Below are positions 11,592-24,394 of a DNA stretch of 64,000 nt, one piece after another. A program made the position numbers and the translations under genes. Numbering within the stretch: the stretch's first letter is position 1; each line of letters opens with the position of its first letter. The notes under the pieces were generated by a model. That model was not told the origin of the DNA and did not search any database. It was given only the letters and a program-made list of their open reading frames with translations. This DNA comes from Escallonia rubra (taxonomy: Eukaryota > Streptophyta > Magnoliopsida > Escalloniales > Escalloniaceae), in contig JAVXUO010002945.1 in assembly GCA_033065855.1 (NCBI GenBank), positions 53,501 to 117,500 of the forward strand, in the 5' to 3' direction.

Positions 11592-14342
11592 AACCACAAA
11601 AGAGGAAAATATCTAAATTTTCACTAAGCCCTTGTCTTTAGTACGAATGACGACGACAAAAATACAAAACAAGGAACCTCACAAAAACACGACTCTCTAT
11701 CTTCTCTAAAAACCACACACCTTGCAAACCCCTAACTGTGCCACCCTTGCCACACAACTGTGCGTTGGCGCGGGGGGGGGGGGGGAGGGGGCGACCACGG
11801 GTCTCTGATTTAGTTGATCGTATAGTAATCGAGTAATTTAGGTTGGATAAGTGGTCTCATGTGATGAGAAATCCTATAGCAGTAACTAACGAGGTTAAGG
11901 TCGGCTACAAAAATGTCACCCGGTTATAGTCACGGCTACCGACTGAGCATCCAGCGGCGGCGAGGTAGATCTAGTGCAAAAAACTCTACCCTGATGAAAA
12001 CACGAGATATCCTCTGTCAGAACCTTGATCAGCGACAGCGGTGGCCTATCAGTGATGGAATTGGTGTAGATCTACCCTTACCCGACCTTGGAAGTGTAAA
12101 TTGGCTATAATTTAGGACTGGGTAAACCTTGCTGGACTGGTCGTTAATGGCCGAAATATATGCTGACAGTCATCGAAGAGTATAGGTCTTTGCTTGGCGG
12201 TGATCTTTGCTCAAAAAAATATAGCAACATAGAATATTTCTAGGTCCCAATCTGTTCCCCGCAACACCTCGTATCAGTTGACACATTTTTTTTCCATTTT
12301 TTTTTCTAGGACGTCACTTTAGAAATAGATAGGGCTTGTTTCACTACTAGACACGGATTTTTCAATATGCTTGGTTAGACTGGTTTTTACTATTATGTTC
12401 GGATGAGGGATCCTATCTATGTGCTGTCAGGAAGAGTTCAGGGAGGTTCCATCTAAGTGTCAAGGACTTTTCATTGGCTTTTGGTACTAATGCCTTATTG
12501 ATTGAAGTAAGGGACGGTTTTGTATAATTCATGCTTTTATACCTTCACCTTTTTTCCAACTAGGTGGAAAATGTTTTGGGGTCCTTTTTGGTTTTTGTGT
12601 TGTGGGGGGAGAGGAAATTAATAGATGATGGAAAGTGCTAGAATGGAGGTTGGGTTTTATTTTCCAGCTTGCGGAGTGGGGTGGGGAAAGGGGTAGGGTT
12701 TCCAGGAAGGGAGGTGGTGGTGGTTTAATTTGTTTGTCCTACTTCAACTGTGAATTCTTCATTTGCTAAAGAATTGATCTTATTGAGAAATCGATGTCTT
12801 CTTACTGCCGTATTTATGTTAATGCACAATGGAATTCGAGAGGTGGCAAGTCCATCCAACATAGTATCTATTTAGATACGCTCAAATGACCCCTTCCCCC
12901 TTTCTTCCGTTTTTGAGGTTTCTTTCAGTTTCTAAGTGATAAAAGAAAGAAGAACTCATCCAAACGTCTAGCATTCCCTCATGCTTGGCGCCCATGAGGC
13001 TTTATTGTTTAGGCAGGTTGGCCTCGTTTTAATTTCTTAGTCATGGCTAGGTTTGTAAGATTTGAACTTGGATCGTTAGTATCTTTGTGCTGGTATTCTC
13101 CTTTGAGCTCTTTTCTAATGGCATTTCTTTTAGGTACCTGACCGTATTTCCATAGTAGGAGCTACCTATGTAAGTGTAATTCTAAGATCGGGTTATCTAT
13201 TGTTGGCCTCTTTGTTACGAGATGGCACAACTACACGCAATCATATATGTTCCTAAATGTTTTTTGTCTTGCTTCAAGGATTATATCGAGTATTACTCTA
13301 AGTCAACTGTGAGCTATGAATGCACAATTAAAATGAGCAGTGAGCTTCAAATATACAACTGGAATGGGTTCCAAGTGTCTGCTAACTGGGATTGCCGAGA
13401 TTCAAGATATGCAATCGAGGGGCTTTGGAGGATACATGGGACTGCTTACATGTATGTCATTTAACATTTTCGTTTTTGTTGTTGTAATAGTGGAAAAAAA
13501 ACAAAGAGAAAAAAAAAATGAGAGAACCTATGTGAGATTTTATATTGTATTATGGATTCATCTGGGTGAGTTATCCATATTTTACTTCTATACGTATGCA
13601 TAGCTTAGTATCCAACAATTTAAAGGCACTAGGTTTAGTTATGCAGGGTTAGGATAGGGAGTTTGTTTCCTTTGGTGTAGCAACATGTGGGACAACCTAC
13701 TCTTGTAACTGATCCTTATGTTTTGAAATGCAATTTTGCAATTAAAAACTATAGGATCTCCACCATCATCCGTTAAGTTTACTACTCCAATCAACAACGC
13801 CGATTCACCATTATCATCTCAACATGCAAACTTACTCTCATGGATGAGAAATATACAAACCATTGCCTTAACGCCTTAATCGTCAAGTGGGGTTTGACAT
13901 GGGAAATTATTTCACGAACGCGCTATAGAAAAACTCTACCACCTTCGCCTTCAAGTATTTTTGTTTTCAATTCATATCCTTCCTTCTCATAAACAATAAA
14001 AATGCCCGGAGATTTCTTGATTTAAGCCAAATAATATAATTTGGGGACCACTATACACTCAAAAGAAATGTTTATGCTATCAAGACAATTTCCAAAAAAT
14101 TTACATTTTACAGAAGTAAGACACCACGAGGCAAGAGTCAGACTAACCAATACCATAGCTCTTCCATGTGTAATCCTGCTGCTTAATTAATAGTTAAAAG
14201 TTGATATGAAAAATGATATTTCACTCGACCATTTAACCCTCTTTGACGTGTGTCATGTACAAGTTGCATTAAAAGTCATTTGGCATAAGAACGTCTAGAT
14301 TTGGAGTGGGATCATAAATTATTATAAACATTTATACTCTAC
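11592..14342. other. Unassigned AT-rich stretch
   Basis: No gene is recognised. A G-rich run lies at 11772-11791. A short coding-like frame near 12415-12525 (residues such as VRKSSGRFHLSVKDF) ends in a stop. Open frames of about 80 codons at 13222-13603 have no motif I know. These could be remnants of one decayed gene or of a retroelement. Confidence 0.3.
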
Positions 14343-14750
14343 GGTAGCATTTAGTAATACTTCCAGTTTTGGTTTTCTGTTTTAGAAAACAAAAAACCAA
14401 AACCAAATTTATTTTTTTTACAAAAACAAATGAGTGTTTGATTATCCAGTTTTTATTTTGAATTTTTTCTTTGGTGGTGGTTTGCGGTGGCGGTGGTGGG
14501 GCGTGGCAATCGCCGACGGTGATGGTGGTCAGCCGCCGGCCACCGGTGGTGGGCAATGGCGGTGGGAGGGTGGTGTTGGTGGCGGTCTCAAAATAAAAAT
14601 CAAAACTGAAAATCGAAAACTCATTTTTGGAGTTTTAAAAAACAACCCTGTTTTAAAAACTGAAGAAAAAAAAACGAAAACTATGTGCCGAACGCTTTTA
14701 TTTTTTCCAATTTATAAAACTGGAAAAATAAGTGTACCAAACGGAACCTA
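14343..14750. mobile_element. MITE copy A
   Basis: Imperfect inverted ends (GCATTTAGTAATACTTCCAG against, inverted, CCGTTTGGTACACTTA) surround a GGTGG-rich core. Its right half (TCTCAAAATAAAAATC, AAAACTCATTTTTGG and following) is shared with the copy at 16450-16897. No target duplication was clear. Confidence 0.6.
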
Positions 14751-15673
14751 CATCTAGCCATTAGGGCTCCACTTGTAGTTTTAGATGTTTCTTGATATAT
14801 ATGAAACGCCAAATTTTTTTATCTGAGTTTGGTATATTCTAAGCAAAAATTAATACCTCGCTTCATACAAAATTTGCGTCAGTGACAACGAAAAGAGAAC
14901 TCAAAGGACTAGAAATTCAACGACGACATGTCATTTCAATAAAGTTACCGACCATGTCTAACTTCCGGTAGATGTTGGTTAAAAACCAAATAGTAAGGGA
15001 AGCTACAACTCCCATTTAAGTGATAATTTTTAGTAGTATTTTCGGGCATCACTTATTGAAATACTACTATGCAACAATCATTATGTGAAAAGTATTAACC
15101 AACTTCTACAGCACGGCTGCAACCAAAAAATTTCATCAACCTGGGGGACCACTTTGCCGACGTTATCTTGCTAGCGACAGGAAAACTAACTATCGGATAA
15201 GGTGGTGCTCTCCAAAAACTTGGAGGCTCCCACACAATTTCGTCTGTATTTGCATTTAGTTGAAGTCTGAAGTTCTGAAATGACAGTCCGGTGAAGTCAA
15301 GGGAAAGGGAGAGAGATAAAGATCAGGTCCTTGTGGAAAAATTGGAGGACAGGTTGTAGGGTTTCTGAGGCAAATTATTCTGGTCCATGCATTTCCGTGA
15401 TAAGGCAAGTGAGAATGTGGCCATATATGCTGCCAATAATGGACAGGGACTTCCTCGTTGAAACTCCAATACAAACAGACCGTGAAGATGTTGTACATCC
15501 ATCAGTATCCTATCAACCCATGCACGTGTGTGTCATAAACTATAAACTCCAAGAAAAGGACGCCCCCTCACGAAAAGTATTCAAAGTAACCCATTCCTCC
15601 TATATGTTAAGATACTGGATATATGTTCTGACTTTTGAAGACATAAGATAAGATGTGTATGTGTGTATGTAGC

Positions 15674-15714
<41 letters not shown>

Positions 15715-16449
15715 TACACATGCATATAACGAAAAACTTAACCATATTGGAATGTGCAAATTTATACCCTAACAAATAACGTAACCTGAGTTCTAAGCTT
15801 GTAAAATGAGTGCAGGTGTATAAAGTGTTATTGGGCACAATTTTAAATTTCAATTTGCATCGTGAACTTACATTATTCTCAATAAAAATGACGGGTTGGG
15901 AACACTCGCTCAAAAATCACCCCCTGCATAGTATATGCCAAAATATCTTATTGTCGTAATTGGTTGGCAGCAAATCATGACGAGACCTTGTGTTTGTTTT
16001 AAAATTGTGTACGACATAAAGCTGGTTTAGATTGATACAAGTCATTGATTGTATTCAAACAAGAGTAATTTGTATTACTGGTATAGTTCCTTAAGCACGT
16101 TACGAGTTTACTTATGTGGCCAGCTTCATATATCTTTCTCTCTATCTCCCTCTTGTTGTCTCTCTCGTGCCCGTATGAACATCTATACTATTTCACTTCA
16201 ATCACAGTCAGGTAGTCGCTAGGGTGCCATTGACCACTTTAAAGTGTCCACCATTGTCCACTCATGCCAGGAAGTTTGAAAACGGACCAGAACTGTCAAC
16301 ATACATTGATGCACAGCCATATAAATGGTCATAGACAAGACTGGTCACTTAACAACCACAGTTTCTACTGTATCTATCGTGGAAGAATGATTCAGTGAGA
16401 CGAATGGTCCCAATTATGGAGCTGATGAGCATTGAACTTAAAACCTTAC
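14751..16449. other. Unassigned stretch with TA/CA microsatellite
   Basis: Non-coding AT-rich sequence. A compound (TA)n(CA)n microsatellite occupies 15671-15722. No gene or transposon termini were recognised. Confidence 0.5.
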
Positions 16450-16897
16450 GAAGTGTTTGAAATTACTTTCAATTTTAGTTTTTTGTTCTTAAAAAAATTA
16501 AAATTAAAATCAGTTTAGTATTTTTTTTACAAAAATAAATGGGTGTTTGATTACTCAATTCTTATTTTGAGTTTTTTTTTTTATTACTCAGTTTTTATTT
16601 TGAGTTTTTTATTTGGTGGTGCTTTGTGGTGGCGATGGTGGGCGTGTTGGTGGCCGGCCGGCAGTGGCCGATGGTCGCCGGCGGTCGTGGGCAGTGGGAA
16701 TGGGTGGTGGTGGTCTCAAAATAAAAATCAAAACTGAAAACCGAAAACTCATTTTTGGAATTTTCAAAAACAGTCCCGTTTTAAAAACTGTTTTTCAAAA
16801 CTGAAGAAAAAAAACGAAAACTGTGTGCCTAACGCGTTTATTTTCTTTAGTTTACAAAATTGGAGAAAAACTGAAAAAATAAACATTACCAAACTGG
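16450..16897. mobile_element. MITE copy B
   Basis: Second copy of the 14343 element in the same orientation. It has the same GGTGGTG-rich core and TCTCAAAATAAAAATC / AAAACTCATTTTTGG blocks, and inverted ends GTGTTTGAAATTAC and, inverted, CCAGTTTGGTAATG. It carries a short internal duplication near 16540-16610. Confidence 0.6.
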
Positions 16898-17051
16898 AAT
16901 AATAATGGAAGGTTTTTTTGTTCATTTTAGGTTTGCTGAGTGACTTTGAGGCATTTTGAAAGCCAATAAATCGATCTGAGTTGTTAAAAAAATTCTGAAT
17001 TTTGTGCAAGTGTTATTGATACTTAACTTGGAAGAGACAGAAAGAAATGAA

Positions 17052-18419
17052 TTGGGCTAATTACACCTATGTCCCTGAGATTTGGAAGTAATTACAGTCA
17101 AGGACAATAGTTTGGACAAATTACACTTATGTCCGTTGACCAAACGGAATCTTAAAAACCCTAACGATTTTAATGAAAAGACTTTATTGCCCTTGAGTTT
17201 GAAGGTTATTTTTTTTAAAATGCCATTATCCCATTATTGCCCTTTTCTCTTCTCTTCTATCTTTTCCTTTTCCTTTTGGACAACCCACCACCGCAGGATC
17301 AATGGTGGACTGAGCCTAGTTAGGTCGAATGGTTCCAACTCCAGATTAACCCGCTATCTTGTTAATCACAGTGGTTAATTGCGAACATGATGTCCCAAAG
17401 GACTTGTTCAGGCAAAAAGGGATATGCCCTCTCTTTAATTTGTGCATCGCAAGTGATCAATACCTGCTGGGTTTGTGAATTATTACAGGATGGTTGCAAC
17501 AATTTGAAGCAGCTTGAGACCGATGGTGCTCGTCATAGTAGGAAAAGCTAGGTTTGTGAGTTGGGAAGCGAGCAACAGATATGCCCATATTTCACAAAGC
17601 TGGGTTTGCGAAGGGATTGCCGACGGGGTGAAATAGGGTTTGCGAAGGGTTTCGAAGTTCAATAATAGAGAGAGAGTTGACGTCGGCGTGGGTGTGGGAC
17701 GGGCTTGCCAGCGTGTGGTGGGGGTGGTGTGGGGAGAGGCTGCTAGCGTGGTGGGGCGAGGGAGGCTGTCGGGGGCGAGGGGCGAGGGAGGGGGGCTGCC
17801 GGCGGCGATTTTAGATTTAGGGTTTCTAAAAAAATTGGGGGAAGAGAAACTCAGTAGTTTTGAGGTTGCCGGTGTGGTGGGGTGGTGCGGGGAGAGGCTG
17901 CCGGCGTGGTGGGTGGTGCGGGGAGAGGCTGTCGGCGTGGTGGGGTGGTGTGGACAAGGGCTGCCGGCGGCAGGGGGCTGGGGAAGGAGGGACTGCCGAC
18001 GGCAGGGGGCGAGGGAGGGAGGCGACGGCCGGCGTCGACTTCAGATTCACTGTAAATTAATTTTGAAATTAGGGTTTTGGAACCCTAATTTGAAAATTAG
18101 GGCTCTTATAAACCCTAATTTTTGAAATCAGGTGTATAAGGACATATAATGTGGGGTATTCTTAATTTTGTTAAAAAAAAAAAGAAAAAGAAAGACTTTA
18201 AAAATTATTCGGTATATACAGTATAAGGGCATTGTTGTCATTTTAAAAATACATAATGATGACATCAGCCAAAAAGTACATTTTTTTAACGGAACCCTAA
18301 CAGATGGATACGGCTGTTATATTTTTAAAGTTTTTTGTCACGGTATGTTACATTTTGAAACTTAGTGTCCTTGACTGTAATTACCCCCAAACTTCAGGGA
18401 CATGGGTGTAATTAGCCAA
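17052..18419. mobile_element. 1.37-kb TIR element
   Basis: The left end TTGGGCTAATTACACCTATG matches the inverted right end TTGGCTAATTACACCCATG, and similarity continues for about 55 bp. Flanking AATGAA occurs at 17046-17051 and 18420-18425; it could be read as 7 bp (AAATGAA) if the right end is one base shorter. The interior is GC-rich and holds a minisatellite, then AAACCCTAATTT-rich sequence. The class is uncertain; the TIR style suggests a Mutator-type non-autonomous element. The long open frames in it are low-complexity GGTGGGG sequence. Confidence 0.65.
17865..17975 (+). repeat. GGCGTGGTGGGGTGGTGCGG minisatellite
   Basis: About three imperfect 35-40 bp units with core GCGGGGAGAGGCTGnCGGCG inside the 17052-18419 element. 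Looser copies occur near 17715-17760. Confidence 0.6.
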
Positions 18420-18425
18420 AATGAA

Positions 18426-19719
18426 TTTCATTTCAACAAGGTATAGAACTTTTGGCGACAACCTATATTCTGCATGGGATTTAATCAGTATGGCTGGAAC
18501 TTGTATAATTAATATTAAAATAAAATGCTTAGAGCGGAAGATATTTGAAATGATTGACTAGTGATAACGACATCTTTTCTTACTCAATTCGTCAAGGGAC
18601 GGCTATTTGTAAGAGATGACAACAAAAAGATGTAATAGAACTCGTACAATTATATGGTAGAAGAGAACGTTTTTTCTCGTTCAAGAAAAAGAAGTTACAT
18701 GAATGAGAAAAGCACATGTGAAATATCAATTTTTGTCTTGGTTAATCACATTGCTACGAGTACATTCCTGATTCTATACATGATTGCTTTATAAATCATT
18801 AAAGCACTACGAAGAAAAGGCTACAACCATATTTTACGATTGTTGCTGCTAAAAACATGCTCAACCCTAGTTAGGAACGATGACATGAAAGACAGAAAAT
18901 GAGTGACCGCTAGGTGTGTTCGCGGCGGAGAACTCTCTGATACTTAAGTCATAGGCCAACAACAAGGTGTGGATCCTTTTTTGCGCACCTGATGTAGTTC
19001 CTTTTATATAGTTATAAGTAGGAGAATCTTAGTATGTCAAAATTTTGACGGCTGGTCCTAAGCCAGATCCATTAGGATCGTATTAGAATCATTGAAGATC
19101 ACGTCGCTCAATAAGTTAATTACTAACTTTGTAATTTGACTCAGTTTGACCGAAAATATTATGTGCTTGGGAATTTATATTTGAATTATATTAAAAAAAT
19201 AATAATAAGTACGATAGGCTTTATTAGTGAGACCTCTTTTGATATAGTTTCTCTGGACTATCTTTACATCTTGTTCAAAATAGTTGCTGTATAAAGAGGC
19301 TGTTTAACTTTTTTTGCTTATGCTAAATCAAGAAGAAGTCCACAAGATTAGATAATTTGCCTACTTATAACTATGCATATGAGGTGAACCAATAGGCTAG
19401 CTTTCTCACCCAACCGTTAAGAAACAACCACGTAGCCCTACGAGGCTATTAGACAATCTGTTCGTCGTGGAAACTTTTTGTTCGCTCTCATAGACTGAGA
19501 GTCAATCTACGCATGTTTCATATTTTATGATCACATGAATGAGTCAGCGCTTGATTGATGGATTGGATGATTGATTGATCGTCTTTCAAGACATAAAAGA
19601 ATTTTTTTGACACGATTCTTCTTAAAAAGTGGAAAAAAAAAATTAAAAATGGGGTAAGACTGTTTGCCTTCTTGGTATTTTAGATATAGACTTCCAAAGT
19701 GTCTAATCACTTCGGTGCG
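18426..19719. other. Unassigned AT-rich stretch
   Basis: No gene recognised. A segment near 18900-19020 (CTCTCTGATACTTAAGTCA) resembles phrases seen in decayed plant LTRs, but I could not find paired ends. Confidence 0.35.
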
Positions 19720-22700
19720 AAGACCTATTTGATATTGATTTTATAAAATAATATTTATTTTAAATTGTAATTACTTATCAAAATCAGTTATAAGTTAGGG
19801 AAAATTAGGTTTTGAGAATAAAACTTAGTGGAAGGGGGTTTGTTTTTAAAAGTTAGGGATAATACCATTTTATTCCCCTGAACTATCCCCGTTTTCTTAT
19901 TTTGGTCCTTAAACTTTAAAATTCGTTAAATCAATCCATGTACGTTGCATCGTCATTAATTTAGTCCATTCGTTAGCATTTCTGTTAAAACTCGGGGGTA
20001 TTTTAGTCAAATAATGAAAAAATATGGGATAATACCATTTTAGTCCCCTGAACTATCCTCGATTTTTTATTTTAGTCCCTGTACTTTAAAATTCGTTAAA
20101 TCAGTCCATGTACTTTGCATCGTCATTAATTTAGTCCCTCCGTTAGCATTTTTGTTAAAACTCGGGGGTATTTTAGTCAAACAATGAAAAAATATTTCAT
20201 ATCTCTTCCCTTTCTACCTTCCCCAACCCACACCACCCCCCCCCCCCCCCCCCCCCCCCGCCTTTCCACCATTGCTACCACCACCATAAATCAACCATCA
20301 CCACCAGCCGTTCGATCACTACCATTCTCAGCCACAAGAAGACATGTTCATCATACCTGCCATTAACCCCCCACTCTCCTCCATTCTTCTTCCCCCATAT
20401 CTGCTGCGACCACTGTAAATCAACCATCACCGCTTCCGCCTTTTCTCTAGCAATTGGTGGAATGCATAAGCCTTCCATAGAGATGGGTGACCTTCCTGGG
20501 TTTCCTTTGCAGATTCTTGTCATTATTCGTTGCAGATCTGAGAATGGAAGGAATTGGGTGGGCTTCCTAGTTTCCTTTGCTGTAATTGGGGTGTTGGTGT
20601 TGGGAGGGAGGAGGAAGGATATGTTAAATCAGGTAAGGGATGTTCCATGTGGTGAGTCATATGTAATTGTAGTGGAAGATGATTGATGGGTTTAGTTTTA
20701 AAGGGATGAAATTTGGAGTTCATGATTTTGGTGATGGCTGCTAGGATGGAGAAGAGAGGGAGGAAAGGAAGACGGGGAAGGGAGAAGAGAGAGAAAGGTA
20801 AGGGGGAGAGGTTGAGGACTATAAGGCTAGGGCTTGGCTGAAATATCCCTAAATTTATAACAGAAATGCCAACGGGGGGACTAAATTAATGACGATGCAA
20901 AGTACAGGGACTGATTTAACGAATTTTAAAGTACATGGACCAAACTAAAAAAGCGGGGATAGTTCAGGGAACTAAAATGGTATTATCCCATATTTTTCAT
21001 TATTTGACTAAAATACCCCCGAGTTTTAACAGAAATGCTAACGGATGGACTAAATTGATGACGGCACAAAGTACAGGGACTGATTTAACGAATTTTAAAG
21101 TTCAGGGACCAAAATAACAAAACGGGGATAGTTCAGGGGAGTAAAATGGTATTATCCCTAAAAGTTATGAAAAAATGGTGTGACTTTTCAAAATTTCTGA
21201 AAAATGAGTAGAATGAGTAGACTTTAAAAAAAGGGGTTTTTTTTTTAAGCAGTTAGTTTAGTCTTCCCAAATTACCGCTCTCCCTAAAATTGTTGACCCC
21301 TATTCTGTTATAAGTAATTTTCTGCAAGAATGCAAGTATGGTTATGCGAAGATACTTATCAGTTTGTGTAGAAATTTTCTAAGTCCACTAAACTTGTTGC
21401 TATTTTTTTTCAATCCAATAATTTCTCTTTTCACTTCATGACTTCTTGCTAAGCTTCTTCACGTGCCGTTGTTGTTATTTCAGAGATTATCACACGGAAA
21501 TTCTCATGAGGAATCTCGGGCTATTTGTTTACATAGGAAGGTAACCAATTATCGCATCGATTTTTAAAGAGTTTGGAGCTATTAGTTCATTAAATTAAAT
21601 TTCTACGTATATCTGATGCCTCGCTCTGTTTTGTGGAAGTTCTTTTTAATATTGTTGGTAATGGCATTATTGTATGGATGTATTGCTCCGTTTTTCTTCA
21701 TGCTTCACAAACTCGTGCAAGAACTGAAGTCATAAATTTGCTGATGATCTTCATTTTCTTGCATAGGAAGAAACTCATAAAGAAGGGGAATCGAAATAAA
21801 ATCTGATTTCTTTTTAGGGTTTTGTTTCAAACGATAGTTTATCTCACGGATAACTTTTTCTTTTTTTAACAAGGGTTGAGATTGATTCTCCTTTTTTGTA
21901 ATCTATACTATTATTAGTAAGAGAGAGTACTTTTTCAATAAAACTTTTCTTGAGCTTTTAATATTTTTCGTGTATTACATTTCAACTTCTCTTCATTAAT
22001 AGCCAATAAAACGCTAACAACAGTGTTTTACGTGTTAGATACTTTTGAATTATTTTGTCTCCATGTTTTCACAAAATAACAACAAGTTATCGATTGGTTA
22101 CAATTTTAGATCTGGTAACTTCTCTCTATTTGCAGACCATGTATCATTGTTATTAAAAAATCACTTCCATCTTCTATCTTTAGTTGTAAGGTGGATGAAA
22201 GCGGCCGAAAGCATATTCGTGTGTGCAAGTACAATTTTAGATGTGGTAATTTCTCTCGATTGTTAGACTGTTGTTGTTGGACGTATTTGGTAGCCTGCAA
22301 AATACTAAAAAATGCTCAAGTCACCTTCTGACCCTGCGCCACTTACCTCCCTCAGATGGACTGAAGTAACCCCTTTTATGGAGCACGTGTACTACTAGCT
22401 TTTCCCTTTTGTCAATCCCCCTTCTGCCATAGTGCCTGCTAGCAATTTTCAAAATCAGTTGTGCCGTATAACCGGAGATCCCTGATGTAACGTGATGTAT
22501 CTCAACCTAGTAATAATAAGTTTTTATGATAATCAGTTGTTTAACAAGCAATTGAGTCAGATCATTATCAAATCCTGTTATGGAGACTCACATTGAGATA
22601 CCAATTATGTTTTTCACTTTGTAACTTTTTCATCTTAAATTAAACTACGTCCTATGCAATAAACGAACCATCAGATATCGAGCGACGTGACTTTAAAACT

Positions 22701-23870
22701 CCATGCTCGAGACTAAAAGGTTGAAAAACCATTCCCGATCTACATTACCAAATTTTTTACTTTAAGTATTTCATAGAAGATGTAAACCTCTACAGGCATT
22801 TAGTATAAATAGAGGAGCTGACACAAAATAAAAGAAAAAAATAGCCTACAAATATATTACCCCATTACCCAACAATCTCAACCTATATAAGCTTGAGAAA
22901 GAGCAGACATCAACTCGATCACTAGTCAAAGTTGATAGGGTACTCATAAGAGAATTTAGCACTTTTACATAACCGTACTTGCATTATTATATAACACGAC
23001 TTGTGTCAAGCCTTCAGCATTCACATCCAGGAATTTTTCATCATCGGCAAACAAAGATTTGTCCATTACTTTTGCATTGGATCTAGCGATTAAAAAAGAA
23101 TGAATGCACTCCATTAGCTTATTTAAAAAAAAAAACTCTCCTTATAGAGTGAACAAATTTGCCTCCATGAGTCCCCCAGCACCTCTTACATAAAAGGAGG
23201 ACGGGGGGGAAACCAAAATAGGCATTACAAACTGAATCCCAGAATCTGATCTCAAATATTACAATTTCAATTCTAGAAGCTTTTTATTTTCCAGAGAGGA
23301 TGAGGAATATATTCGAACCACAGATAACTTTACCCACGAGGACAGTAACTTGTGAACTTCATATTCAGAGAGTTGCGACATTATACGAATTCAATTTCAG
23401 CTATGTAAATTGCTATTAGACCAAAATGGATACAACAACAATTTATCAAGGAAAGGAAAAGTTGAAGTTAAGATATTTTTGCACACTTGACGTGCTTGGA
23501 ATTTTTGGCATTGAAAATTATAACAGGTAGGTGGGTGGGTGGGTGGGGGCGGGGTGGAGGGTGGGAAGGGGAGAGGAGAAGAGGGGGGGGGGGGGGGCAT
23601 GTAGTTTTGAAGAAAATCTAATTAGGAGGGGAAGATGGAGAAGGGGTAATTTGGGTAGTTAAAAACTAAAGTTATGAAAAAACACAATTTTTTTTAAGCC
23701 CTCCCATTGTTCAGAAATTTTCAAAACAAAAATCATTTTTTCTTAAGTTTACAAAAAAAAAAAAAAAAACCACCTTCCACTAACTTCTAACCTTAAAACT
23801 CACTTTTTTCAAATTTTCCCTATAAGTTAACTTTGTCAAAATCAGCTTTAAGATATCAAGATGTTGTACT
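19720..23870. mobile_element. Possible larger TIR element containing the 19856 insertion
   Basis: Once the 19856-21158 insertion is removed, the sequence from about 19720 to 21290 is an imperfect inverted match to about 23640-23870. Shared phrases include GGTAATTTGGG, TCAGAAATTTT, CCTTCCACTAA and GGGAAAA. This suggests ends of ~230 bp enclosing 2.3 kb that holds G-runs (23527-23597) and a ~130-bp duplication near 22100/22230. Termini and target duplication could not be fixed. Confidence 0.35.
19856..21158. mobile_element. Mutator-type non-autonomous element, copy 1 (1303 bp)
   Basis: Starts GGGATAATACC and ends GGTATTATCCC, with perfect 9-bp target duplications TAAAAGTTA at 19847-19855 and 21159-21167. 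Nine-base duplications plus long TIRs mark a Mutator-like element. Each TIR (~330 bp) consists of two tandem ~170-bp units containing AAAATTCGTTAAATC and AACTCGGGGGTATTTTAG. The centre has a 24-base C run (20236-20259) and G/A-rich sequence. A 74-codon frame at 20462-20686 is shared with copy 2 but shows no sign of selection. Confidence 0.9.
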
Positions 23871-24386
23871 AAAGTCAGCTTTAACATGGCAAAATGTAAA
23901 GATTTCACTGGCTCAGTAGAAGATGCTAAAAAGGTCATTGCAATTAATAGAAAAAATTTGGGACTTCACTTGGTCAAACCTGATATTGAAAAGTGATTAA
24001 TCAAAATCAGTTCTTGATTATGCTTTAATCAGTTACTTAACTTTTGATAGCTCATTTGATCAGTTTTGTATCTTTGTCAAACGTTTTTAATCAAGATATA
24101 ATTAGGTTGACCATCCCATAATCAATTCCAAACAGACTGTAAGGCGTCCCAACTTTTGGAATGAGTAAGAACGTATGACATATAAAAAATATTGTAATTA
24201 ACAATATCTTTATAAGTCTTGTGAGTTCCTTTTCTCGATGTTACATGGATTTTGCACATTGTTAGCATAAATGGATTTGAGTTGGATATGTTTACATAAT
24301 ATAAGAGCGGACAATCCGGATCCAACATGTAATTGAAACTTAATCACGATGACCTAGTTTAAGTCATTTACTTGTTTGATACAAGT
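23871..24386. other. AT-rich sequence with one half of a direct repeat
   Basis: About 24040-24290 (TTAGGTTGACCATCC, CCCAACTTTTGGAA, TTAACAATAT, TTCTCGATGTT) is repeated in the same orientation at about 25650-25873. No gene is recognised. Confidence 0.5.
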
Positions 24387-24394
24387 CTCGGATG

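Noticed and set aside
13222-13603. Two overlapping ~80-codon frames
   Set aside because: No recognisable domain, no consistent splice structure; too weak to call a gene.
17640-18125. 161-codon Gly/Val-rich frame
   Set aside because: Product of a GGTGGGG minisatellite inside a TIR element.
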